From Planctomycetota bacterium (GTDB taxonomy: Bacteria > Planctomycetota > Planctomycetia > Pirellulales > Pirellulaceae): 64,000 nucleotides of DNA. A program made the position numbers and the translations under genes. The stretch spans positions 1 through 64,000 of the forward strand of contig VGZC01000019.1 in assembly GCA_016872725.1 (NCBI GenBank), in the 5' to 3' direction. Position 1 is the first letter of the stretch. Every line of letters begins with the position of its first letter. Below, piece after piece: positions 43,595 through 51,446 of the stretch. The notes beneath the pieces are model-generated. The model searched no databases, was not told the DNA's origin, and was given only the letters and a program-made list of their open reading frames with translations.

Positions 43595-44035
43595 ATGGAC
43601 CTTGCCATCGAACGCCTTCGAACACTGCGGGTCGCCGACGTGATGACGCGGCCCGTGATCCCCGTTTCCAGGGAGTGGACGCTGGAGCGGGCGGCCGCGG
43701 CGTTCGGCGAACACAAGATTTCGGCCGCGCCGGTCGTGGATGGAGAGGGAGCGTGCGTGGGCATCCTGAGCGCCACCGACCTGCTCCGGCGCGTGGCCGA
43801 GGCGGAAAGCGGCGTCGGCAAACGGCCCAGGGCGTCGGACTACATGAGTTCCGGCGTCCAGGCGGTCGCTCCCGACGCGCCCCTGCTCCTCGCGGCGCGC
43901 ATGATGTGCCTGCAACACCTCCACCGGCTGCCCGTGCTGGACCACGAAAACCGTCCCGTCGGAATCATCAGTTGCATGGATGTCGTCGCCGCGCTCGTGA
44001 ACGCGATGGATGAAATGAAGATGGCCGAACCGTGA
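43595..44035 (+). CDS. CBS-domain pair protein
   Basis: 146 residues from ATG 43595. Two CBS domains back to back (VADVMTRPVIPVSREWTLERA, ASDYMSSGVQAVAPDAPLL; GILSATDL and GIISCMDV motifs). Such stand-alone pairs bind adenylyl nucleotides and often control partner enzymes. ATG 43595 has GGAG 9 nt upstream; ATG 43580, five codons earlier, is in frame. First of a plus-strand stress-type cluster. Confidence 0.9.
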   Translation: MDLAIERLRTLRVADVMTRPVIPVSREWTLERAAAAFGEHKISAAPVVDGEGACVGILSATDLLRRVAEAESGVGKRPRASDYMSSGVQAVAPDAPLLLAARMMCLQHLHRLPVLDHENRPVGIISCMDVVAALVNAMDEMKMAEP

Positions 44036-44050
44036 TCGGCGCGCGACACC

Positions 44051-44070
44051 GAACCGAACCGAACCGAACC
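44051..44070. repeat. (GAACC)4 simple repeat
   Basis: Four perfect pentanucleotide units in the 150-nt gap between the CBS and UspA genes. Likely non-coding; it could vary in length by slippage and change spacing upstream of uspA. No other feature was seen in the gap. Confidence 0.7.
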
Positions 44071-44185
44071 CACCGAGCCCAGGCCAATGAATCGATCGCG
44101 GCGTCCGGCGACAACGGCGAGCCGTCCCGGCGAAGCATGAGCCGGGCTCCGGTCCGGCGCAAGGCCATCCGAAAGGGCGTGAGCA

Positions 44186-44599
44186 ATGGCTTGGTTTCCC
44201 CGCAAACCGATTGTGGTTCCGGTCGATTTTTCCAGACCGTCGTTCGACGCCCTCGATGCGGCGCTCGAGATGGTCTCCGAGCCGCGCGACGTGTGGGTGC
44301 TTCACGTCATGCCGACGGACATCGTCGGCGATCGATGGAGCCCTCGGCGCGACGAGGCGAGGGCTGAACTCGAAGCCCGCTTGCGGGAACGCGGCGTGCA
44401 TGGCGTTTCATGCGAGGTGCTCTACGGCGATCCGGGGTCGGAAGTCGCGCGATTCGCCGAGGAACGCGGCGCCGAGCTTGTGGTGATGGCGTCGCGCGGG
44501 CGCACCGGCATCCCGCGGCTGCTGCTCGGTTCCGTCGCCGAACGCGTGTTGCGACTCGCCCATTGCCCTGTCCTGATCGTGCGCGGTTCGACGCCATGA
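44186..44599 (+). CDS. Universal stress protein (UspA family)
   Basis: 137 residues: single Usp domain with N-terminal KPIVVPVDFSRPSFDALDAA and the ATP-binding G-x2-G-x9-G-S type motif in SRGRTGIPRLLLGSVAERVLR, so an ATP-binding type Usp. A weak purine-rich AGGG precedes the ATG. Its stop overlaps the next gene's start (ATGA, 4 nt), so translation of the two is coupled. Confidence 0.94.
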   Translation: MAWFPRKPIVVPVDFSRPSFDALDAALEMVSEPRDVWVLHVMPTDIVGDRWSPRRDEARAELEARLRERGVHGVSCEVLYGDPGSEVARFAEERGAELVVMASRGRTGIPRLLLGSVAERVLRLAHCPVLIVRGSTP

Positions 44600-46185
44600 A
44601 CCAACACAAGGAACGCGGTGAAAGGGAGGCGGACCCGGTTGTCGGCGAGCCCGAGTGGATGGCCGACTTGTCGGAACGGTCGGCATATCCGGAGCCGACG
44701 CGCCGGGTCGACCGGATCGAAACGCATATCTCTTGGGTTTTTCTGACCGATCGCCACGCGTACAAAATCAAGAAGCCCGTTCGGTTCCCGTTCCTCGACT
44801 TCCGCGAACTTGCGACGCGCCTCGATCTGTGCCGCGCCGAGGTGACATTGAATCAGCGTCTCGCGCCGCGCGTCTACCACGGCGTCGTGCCCGTCGCGCG
44901 GGCGCGCGGCGGGCGTTTTCAGGTCGAAGGCAAGGGGCCGGCGGTCGAATGGGCGGTCAAGATGACGCGATTGCCCGCCGACCGATGCCTTGACCGGGTT
45001 CTGCGGACGCGCGAGCCGTCCCGTCTCGAATGGATGGAACTCGGAAAGACGCTCGCCGATTTCTACAACCGGCTCCCGCCTGTTGCCATTCGGACGAGCG
45101 ACTACGCCGAACGTGTCGAACGGCATGTCCGCGGGAATCGAGCCGAGTTGTTGCGCGAGGATCACCGGTTCGAACGCGATTCGGTCATGCGTTCCCAATA
45201 CGCGCAGCTCGCCTTGCTCCGCATCCTGCCTCACCTGGTCGCCGATCGTGTGGGCGACGGCCGCATCGTCGAAGGCCACGGCGATCTGCGACCCGAGCAT
45301 GTGTACCTGATGCAGCCGCCGGTCATCATCGATTGCCTCGAATTCAGCCGCGAGTTCCGTGAAATCGATGTGCTCGATGAATTGGGGTTTCTTGAAATGG
45401 AATGCGATCGGCTGGGCGCGGGTCGAGCCGGGCATCGTCTTGTCGAGACGTACGCGTCGGCGTCGGGCGACCGATACCCGCGGCGCATGCTTCGGTTCTA
45501 TATGGCCTATCGCGCGAGCGTCCGGGCCAAAGTGCACGCGCTCCGCGCGGCGCAGCGCGGCGGTCGCGGAGCGATCGAGTCCCTTGCCGAGGCTCGCGAC
45601 TACCTGCGGCTCGCCGATCGATACGCCGATGACGTCATGCCGCCGATCGCGCTGGCCGTCTCGGGCATCTCGGGGTCGGGCAAGTCCACGCTCGCTTCGC
45701 GGATCGCCGAAGACTTGGGGATCGACGTGCTGCGGAGCGACGCGATCCGCGGCCCATCGGCATCGGAGCGTACGGCAACGAACGAGGTCGACGGAGGGCG
45801 ATACGCGCCCGAGCGTCGGGATGCGACCTATGTCGACCTGATCCGCCGAGCGGGCGAACGGATGGCGGCCGGCGTGTCGGTGATCGTGGACGCGACGTTC
45901 CTCAAACGGACGTGGCGCGCGGCCCTGCTAGCCGAAGCGCGCCGGCATCGGACGGCCGCGTGGTGCGTCACGTGCGATTGTCCGCTCCCCATCGCGCGCC
46001 GGCGCATCGCGCAGCGCGGCGATTCGTCGTCGGAGGCGTGGCCCGACCTGGCGACCGATCAGCTTGAACGATTCGAAACCGATTTTGCAGGGCAGTCGCG
46101 CATCGCCATCGATATGACCGATTGCCCCGACCGGCAGGCCCTCAACGTCTACCGGCATCTGGCAACCTCGACGCCATTCGCATGA
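44596..46185 (+). CDS. Aminoglycoside-phosphotransferase-like/P-loop kinase fusion
   Basis: 529 residues. N-terminal half resembles COG2187 APH-like kinases (HISWVFLTDRHAYKIKKPV; HGDLRPEHVYL with catalytic Asp230). C-terminal half is a P-loop kinase with Walker A GISGSGKST (Lys363). The pair with UspA matches the organisation of Mycobacterium tuberculosis Rv2005c-Rv2004c in the DosR dormancy regulon, so a role in hypoxia or dormancy is plausible. Substrate unknown. Antibiotic resistance should not be inferred. ATG 44596 overlaps the UspA stop; the open frame extending to 44410 is antisense-like and not used. Confidence 0.9.
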   Translation: MNQHKERGEREADPVVGEPEWMADLSERSAYPEPTRRVDRIETHISWVFLTDRHAYKIKKPVRFPFLDFRELATRLDLCRAEVTLNQRLAPRVYHGVVPVARARGGRFQVEGKGPAVEWAVKMTRLPADRCLDRVLRTREPSRLEWMELGKTLADFYNRLPPVAIRTSDYAERVERHVRGNRAELLREDHRFERDSVMRSQYAQLALLRILPHLVADRVGDGRIVEGHGDLRPEHVYLMQPPVIIDCLEFSREFREIDVLDELGFLEMECDRLGAGRAGHRLVETYASASGDRYPRRMLRFYMAYRASVRAKVHALRAAQRGGRGAIESLAEARDYLRLADRYADDVMPPIALAVSGISGSGKSTLASRIAEDLGIDVLRSDAIRGPSASERTATNEVDGGRYAPERRDATYVDLIRRAGERMAAGVSVIVDATFLKRTWRAALLAEARRHRTAAWCVTCDCPLPIARRRIAQRGDSSSEAWPDLATDQLERFETDFAGQSRIAIDMTDCPDRQALNVYRHLATSTPFA

Positions 46186-46270
46186 TCCGGTCCGGAATCC
46201 AGACCGGATCGGGCGTCGACGCGGCCGCCGTTTCCGGCCTGTTCGCCGACCGGCCCTCCATTTGCCGATC

Positions 46271-46298
46271 TTGTGGAACAGGGCGAGGCCGCTACAAT
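46271..46298 (+). promoter_or_regulatory. Candidate sigma-70-like promoter of the first cytochrome/DUF1501 pair
   Basis: TTGTGG (46271-46276), 16-nt spacer, TACAAT (46293-46298), in an AT-rich patch between the kinase gene and the cytochrome gene. The -10 is a good match, the -35 weak. Expected start ~150 nt upstream of ATG 46453. Confidence 0.35.
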
Positions 46299-46452
46299 GG
46301 ATGCGATAAAAAGGATATTTAGATCCAAATAGCCGATCCGGCCGCGCGGCCCGTCGCGGGACGACGGGGTCGAACTCGGTCCGGAACGCGCGAACGGCAT
46401 GGCCACGATCCTGCCCAGCGGCCCACCGAACCCACCGTTTCAGGAGCCCGAC

Positions 46453-49400
46453 ATGGCCAACGTCGCAACCGCGGTCGCCCGAATGCTGCTCGCCGCCACG
46501 CTCCAGGCCGCTCAAAACGAGCCGTCCGGATCGATCGAATACAACCGCGATGTCCGGCCGATCCTCGCCGAAACCTGCTTCCCCTGCCACGGTCCCGACA
46601 GCGCGTCGCGCGAAGCCGACCTGAGGCTCGATCAGCGCGATCCGGCCATCGAATCGGGAGCCATCGTTCCCCGTTCGCCCGAAGAAAGCGGGCTCATCGA
46701 ACGCATCTTCGCGACCGACGCCGATGAAGTCATGCCGCCGCCCGATTCGCGCAAGGCGCTCACGCCCGAACAAAAGGACCTGCTCAAACGGTGGATCGAG
46801 CAAGGCGCCGAGTATCAACTCCATTGGTCGCTGATTCCGCCGTCGCGCCCCGACCCGCCGCCCGTTCGGAACGCGGCTTGGGTCCGCAACCCGATCGACG
46901 CATTCGTGCTCGCTCGGATGGAGGCGGCCGGGTTGCCACCGGCGCCCGAGGCGGACCGGAGGACGATTGCGAGGCGGCTCAGTTTGGATCTGACCGGTTT
47001 ACCGCCCGATCCGTCGCTTGTCGAAGCGTTCGTGAGCGACGCGGCGCCCGGCGCCTACGAGACGTTCGTCGATAGGCTCCTCGCGCTGCCCGCATGGGGC
47101 GAGCACCGCGCGCGGTATTGGCTCGACTACGCCCGCTACGCCGACTCGCACGGCATCCACTTCGACAACTACCGCGAGATCTGGCCGTACCGCGATTGGG
47201 TCATCCAGGCGTTCAACGCCAACATGCCGTACGACCGGTTCACGATCGAGAATCTCGCCGGGGACCTCTTGCCCGATGCGACCCTCGATCAGCGTATCGG
47301 ATCGGGATTCCATCGCTGCAACATCACGACGAATGAAGGCGGCGTGATCCCCGAGGAGTACGCGGTCCTCTACACGCGCGACCGGACCGAAACAACGGCC
47401 CAGGTCTGGCTCGGAATGACCGCCAACTGCGCGGTCTGCCACGACCACAAGTTCGATCCGATATCGACGCGCGAATTCTATGAACTGTCGGCGTTCTTCA
47501 ACAACACGACGCAGAATCCGATGGACGGCAACATCAAGGACACGCCGCCGATCGTCGTCGTTCCGTCGTCGGAGGACCGCGCGCGGTGGGACGGGCTACC
47601 CTCGGCGATCGCCGACGCGCGCCGCCGCGTCGACGAGCGGCGGGTCGCCGCGACGGGGGAATTCGCGACGTGGGCCGCCTCCTCGGACGTTGAGGACGTG
47701 CGACGATCGATACCGGTCGAGGGCCTGCATTGGCGCGCCGCGTTGGACGAGGGCACCGGAAGAACGGTCCATGTCGCCGTCGACGGCGCGCCGTCGGAGG
47801 TTGGTTTGGCCGATTCGGCCGAATGGACCGATGGGCCGGGCGGAACGCGCGCCGTGCGGGTCCAAGGCGCCGCGTTCGAATCGCCGGCCGCGGCCGATTT
47901 TGAACGCGACCAGCCGTTCACCTGCGCCGCGTGGGTCCATTTGCCGGCGAACGATTCGAGCGGCGCGGTCTGCGCGCGGATGGATGCGGGCCAGACGCAT
48001 CGCGGTTGGGATTTCTGGACGCAGCGCCGCCAGGTCGGCATGCACCTGATCCACGCGTGGCCCGACGACGCGCTCAAGGTCGTCGGCAAGGCCCAGATTC
48101 CGGCCAATCAATGGACGCACGTCGCGGTCGCCTACGACGGATCGGCGAAGGCGGCCGGCGTCAGGATCTACTACGACGGAAAGCACCAGGAGACCTTGGT
48201 GGAAGCCGACAAGCTCGCGAACACCACGCGGATCGAAGTTCCCTTCAAGATCGGACAGAGGCATGGGAGCGAACCGCTGAGCGGCGCGGGAATCCAGGAC
48301 CTTCGCGTCTATCGACGCGCGCTCGACGCCGCCGAAATCGAGACCCTCGCGCGACATTCCCACATCGTCTCGATCCTCGCGAAGGCGACCCAGGCTCGCT
48401 CGCGGACGGAGAACGATACGCTCTACGCGTGGTGGCTCGGCGCCCGTGACGCGCCCTACCGCGACGCGACGGCGGCCGTCGACGGGCTGCTCGGGGAACA
48501 AAAAGCGATCCAGGCGCGATCGCCCGTCACCCACGTCATGGCGGAAAAGGCCGAGCCGCCGAAGGCCTATGTCCTGGCACGGGGCGATTACGACAAACGC
48601 AAGGACGAAGTCGCCGCCGAGACACCCGACGTGCTCCCCCCGTTCCCCGCCGACTTCCCCAAGAATCGGCTTGGATTGGCCCGCTGGTTGTTGCTCCCCG
48701 AGCAGCCGCTCACCGCGCGCGTGACCGTCAATCGGTTCTGGTTGGAGGTTTTTGGAACGGGGCTTGTGCGGACGGCGGGAGACTTCGGCGTCGCGGGCGA
48801 GTTGCCCTCGCATCCCGAACTCCTGGATTGGCTGGCCGTCGAGTTCCGTGAATCGGGATGGGACGTGAAGAAGTTGTTGAAGACCATGGTCCTGTCCGCG
48901 ACCTATCGCCAATCCGCGCTCGCCACCGAAGAGAAGATCGCGCGGGATCCCGACAACCGGCTTTGGTCGCGCGGTCCGCGGTTTCGGATGGACGCCGAAA
49001 TGGTCCGCGATTACGCGTTGTCGGCGAGCGGACTGCTCGCGCGCCGGATCGGCGGGCCCAGCGTCAAGCCCTACCAACCGCCGGGTGTTTGGGAGGCGGT
49101 CGCCATGATCGGCAGCAATACGCGCGACTATCGGCGCGACTCGGGGGAGAACCTCTATCGACGGAGCCTTTATACGTTTTGGAAACGGAGCGCTCCGCCC
49201 GCGTCGCTCGAGACGTTCAATGCGCCGAGCCGCGAGGCGTGCGTGGTTCGCAGGGAACGGACGAACACGCCGCTCCAGGCGCTCGCGACGCTCAATGACG
49301 AACAGTATGTCGAGGCGGCGCGGCATCTGGCGCAGCGAGCCCTCCAGCAGGGCGACATGGCCATCGATGACCGCATTCAGTTCCTGGCCGCCCGACTCCT

Positions 49401-49611
49401 CGCGCGCCCCTTGGACTCGGGTGAATTGGCCGTCGTTCGCGACTCGGCCGAATGGCTGGCGGCGCATTACGCGGCGCATGCCGACGATGCGACCCGGGTG
49501 ATCGCGGTCGGTGAATCGAAGGCCGATCCGGCGATCGCCCCCGGACAACTCGCCGCGTGGACCATGGTGGCCAACGCGCTCTTGAATCTTGACGAGGTAT
49601 TGACCAAGTAG
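46453..49611 (+). CDS. Planctomycete cytochrome-like DUF1549/DUF1553 protein with LamG domain
   Basis: 1,052 residues, secreted. Short hydrophobic N-terminus, then PSCyt1-type heme region with CFPCH (Cys42-Cys45-His46), DUF1549 (LDLTGLPPDPSLVEAF, RYWLDYARYADSHG), a second CxxCH (CAVCHDHKFDP), an inserted LamG/concanavalin domain (~residues 430-640; WIHLPANDSS-type start AWVHLPAN, THVAVAYDGS), then DUF1553 (RLGLARWLLLPEQPLTARVT, NRFWLEVFGTGL, RTNTPLQALATLND). Strongly expanded family in planctomycetes, probably extracytoplasmic electron-transfer or hydrolase complexes, role unknown. ATG 46453 has AGGAG 7 nt upstream. The DUF1501 partner starts 78 nt downstream. Confidence 0.93.
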   Translation: MANVATAVARMLLAATLQAAQNEPSGSIEYNRDVRPILAETCFPCHGPDSASREADLRLDQRDPAIESGAIVPRSPEESGLIERIFATDADEVMPPPDSRKALTPEQKDLLKRWIEQGAEYQLHWSLIPPSRPDPPPVRNAAWVRNPIDAFVLARMEAAGLPPAPEADRRTIARRLSLDLTGLPPDPSLVEAFVSDAAPGAYETFVDRLLALPAWGEHRARYWLDYARYADSHGIHFDNYREIWPYRDWVIQAFNANMPYDRFTIENLAGDLLPDATLDQRIGSGFHRCNITTNEGGVIPEEYAVLYTRDRTETTAQVWLGMTANCAVCHDHKFDPISTREFYELSAFFNNTTQNPMDGNIKDTPPIVVVPSSEDRARWDGLPSAIADARRRVDERRVAATGEFATWAASSDVEDVRRSIPVEGLHWRAALDEGTGRTVHVAVDGAPSEVGLADSAEWTDGPGGTRAVRVQGAAFESPAAADFERDQPFTCAAWVHLPANDSSGAVCARMDAGQTHRGWDFWTQRRQVGMHLIHAWPDDALKVVGKAQIPANQWTHVAVAYDGSAKAAGVRIYYDGKHQETLVEADKLANTTRIEVPFKIGQRHGSEPLSGAGIQDLRVYRRALDAAEIETLARHSHIVSILAKATQARSRTENDTLYAWWLGARDAPYRDATAAVDGLLGEQKAIQARSPVTHVMAEKAEPPKAYVLARGDYDKRKDEVAAETPDVLPPFPADFPKNRLGLARWLLLPEQPLTARVTVNRFWLEVFGTGLVRTAGDFGVAGELPSHPELLDWLAVEFRESGWDVKKLLKTMVLSATYRQSALATEEKIARDPDNRLWSRGPRFRMDAEMVRDYALSASGLLARRIGGPSVKPYQPPGVWEAVAMIGSNTRDYRRDSGENLYRRSLYTFWKRSAPPASLETFNAPSREACVVRRERTNTPLQALATLNDEQYVEAARHLAQRALQQGDMAIDDRIQFLAARLLARPLDSGELAVVRDSAEWLAAHYAAHADDATRVIAVGESKADPAIAPGQLAAWTMVANALLNLDEVLTK

Positions 49612-49689
49612 CCGGAACGTGACGGCGCGTCGAGCCGACCCGCCGGCCGCCACAACCGATCGGACACGCCTCTCGCGGAGTGAAACGGG

Positions 49690-51171
49690 ATGTCCCATTA
49701 CGACCCTGGCCATCGAATCGCGGACCCGCGATGCGCCGTCTCGCGGCGCTATTTCCTTTCGCAAGGTTCGCATCTCCTCGGCGGCGCGGCGCTCGCGACC
49801 CTCGCGGGCGCTCCGAACCGCTTGAACGCGGCGGCCGCGCCCGATCGGAATTCGCCCGCTCAGCGCACGCACTTCCCCGCGAAAGCCAAACATGTCATCT
49901 ACCTGCACATGGTCGGCGGCCCCGCGCAGATGGACCTGTATGACCATAAGCCGGCGATGAAGGAGTGGTTCGATAAGGATCTTCCGGAGTCGGTGCGCAT
50001 GGGCCAACGTCTGACGACGATGACATCGGGACAAGCCCGGTTCCCGATCGCGCCGTCGAGATTCCAGTTCGAACAATGCGGCCAATCGGGAATGTGGGTG
50101 AGCGAACTCCTGCCGTGGATGCGCAAGATGGTCGACGACGTGGCGTTCATCCGCGGCATGCACACGGAGGCGATCAACCACGAACCGGCTATTTCGATGA
50201 TGCAGACCGGAAACCAGATCACCGGCCGGCCGTGCCTCGGCGCGTGGGCCTCGTATGGTCTGGGCTCGCTGAATCAGGACCTTCCGACGTTCGTCGTCCT
50301 GGTCGCGCGGCCGTCGAACACCGAACAGGTCCAGGCGATCTCCGCAAGGCTCTGGTCGTCGGGGTATCTTTCGGGCGAGCATGCGGGCGTTTCGTTCCGG
50401 ACGAGCGGGGATCCGATTCTCCACATCAACAATCCGCCGGGTGTGTCGTCCGATGTTCGCCGCGTTACGCTCGACGGCGTTCGCGCGCTCAACGAACGGA
50501 ACCTCGAGCGGCTCTGCGATCCCGAGACGCGCACGCGCATCCGACAATACGAACTGGCGTTCCGCATGCAGGCGAGCGTTCCGGAGCTGACCGATCTTTC
50601 AGCCGAGCCCGAATCGACATTCGGGCTCTACGGCGACAGCGCGCGCAAGGCGGGCACGTTCGGCAACACGGTCCTTCTGGCGCGGCGGATGGTGGAACGG
50701 GGCGTCCGGTTCATTCAGATCTACCACAACAACTGGGACACGCACGCGAACGTCGCGGGCCGCCTGCCCGATCAGTGCCGCGACATCGATCAACCGTGTT
50801 ACGGGCTCGTCCAAGACCTCAAACAACGGGGCCTTTTCGACGAGACATTGGTCATCTGGGGCGGCGAGTTCGGCCGGACGATCTACTCGCAAGGCGGCGT
50901 ATCACTCGAGAATTACGGGCGCGACCATCATCCGCGCTGTTTCACGATGTGGATGGCGGGCGGGGGAGCGAAGGGCGGCGTTGTCCACGGCGAGACCGAC
51001 GATTTCTCGTACAACATCGTCCGCGATCCGGTCCACATCCACGATTTCCACGCGACCGTCCTGCAATTGCTCGGATTCGATCACGAGCGATTCACCTACG
51101 CGCATCAAGGTCTCGACCAGCGACTGACGGGCGTCGAACCGGCTCGGGTGATTCCCGAACTTGTCGCCTGA
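49690..51171 (+). CDS. DUF1501 protein (sulfatase-like fold), Tat-exported
   Basis: 493 residues. Signal with SRRYFLSQGSHLLGGAALA. DUF1501 family motifs: AKHVIYLHMVGGPAQMDLYDHK, GQSGMWVSELLPWM, LVIWGGEFGRT, YGRDHHPRCFTMWMAGGG, DPVHIHDFHATVLQLLG. The fold is related to alkaline phosphatase/sulfatase enzymes but the sulfatase formylglycine site was not seen. Almost always downstream of DUF1549/1553 genes in this phylum; the two products probably work together at the envelope. Start ATG 49690, a few bases after GGAG. Confidence 0.93.
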   Translation: MSHYDPGHRIADPRCAVSRRYFLSQGSHLLGGAALATLAGAPNRLNAAAAPDRNSPAQRTHFPAKAKHVIYLHMVGGPAQMDLYDHKPAMKEWFDKDLPESVRMGQRLTTMTSGQARFPIAPSRFQFEQCGQSGMWVSELLPWMRKMVDDVAFIRGMHTEAINHEPAISMMQTGNQITGRPCLGAWASYGLGSLNQDLPTFVVLVARPSNTEQVQAISARLWSSGYLSGEHAGVSFRTSGDPILHINNPPGVSSDVRRVTLDGVRALNERNLERLCDPETRTRIRQYELAFRMQASVPELTDLSAEPESTFGLYGDSARKAGTFGNTVLLARRMVERGVRFIQIYHNNWDTHANVAGRLPDQCRDIDQPCYGLVQDLKQRGLFDETLVIWGGEFGRTIYSQGGVSLENYGRDHHPRCFTMWMAGGGAKGGVVHGETDDFSYNIVRDPVHIHDFHATVLQLLGFDHERFTYAHQGLDQRLTGVEPARVIPELVA

Positions 51172-51224
51172 TGTGGTGCATGCCGGTGGTTCCGGCCCTG
51201 AATGGAAAGAGCAACGGGACAGCC

Positions 51225-51446
51225 TCTTCTCGCCGCCGCCGAGCTCGTCTCGGCGACGACGGGCATTCCCTCGATATCGACGTACTTCGTGTAGAACGCC
51301 CCGGCGGCCTCGCGATCCCGCGCATCAACCCATTCGAAAAACGCGTCGGGGGGCGCCGTGACGGCGGGCGAAGCCTGCTCGGCGCGCATCGGCGCACGCG
51401 CCAGGATCGCCGCGCCGAGCACCATCGCGATCATCCATGCGCGCAT
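51225..51446 (-). pseudogene. Truncated secreted protein, N-terminal fragment
   Basis: Starts at ATG 51446, overlapping the upstream stop in a TGATG junction. Reads MRAWMIAMVLGAAILARAPM (signal peptide), then DAFYTKYVDIEGMPVV-like residues (AFYTKYVDIEGMPVVAETS) before similarity stops near 51225, just before the convergent DUF1501 gene. The opening FYTKYxDxxGxPVV is one I associate with ~250-residue planctomycete proteins of metallopeptidase-like type. The tight coupling shows it was once a full gene; the C-terminal part has been lost. Confidence 0.55.

Noticed and set aside
44596-46185. Aminoglycoside resistance gene
   Set aside because: APH-like fold only; fused to a P-loop kinase and paired with UspA, so a housekeeping or stress role fits better.
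47596-50547. 983-codon minus-strand open frame
   Set aside because: Antisense across two genes with strong family motifs on the plus strand.
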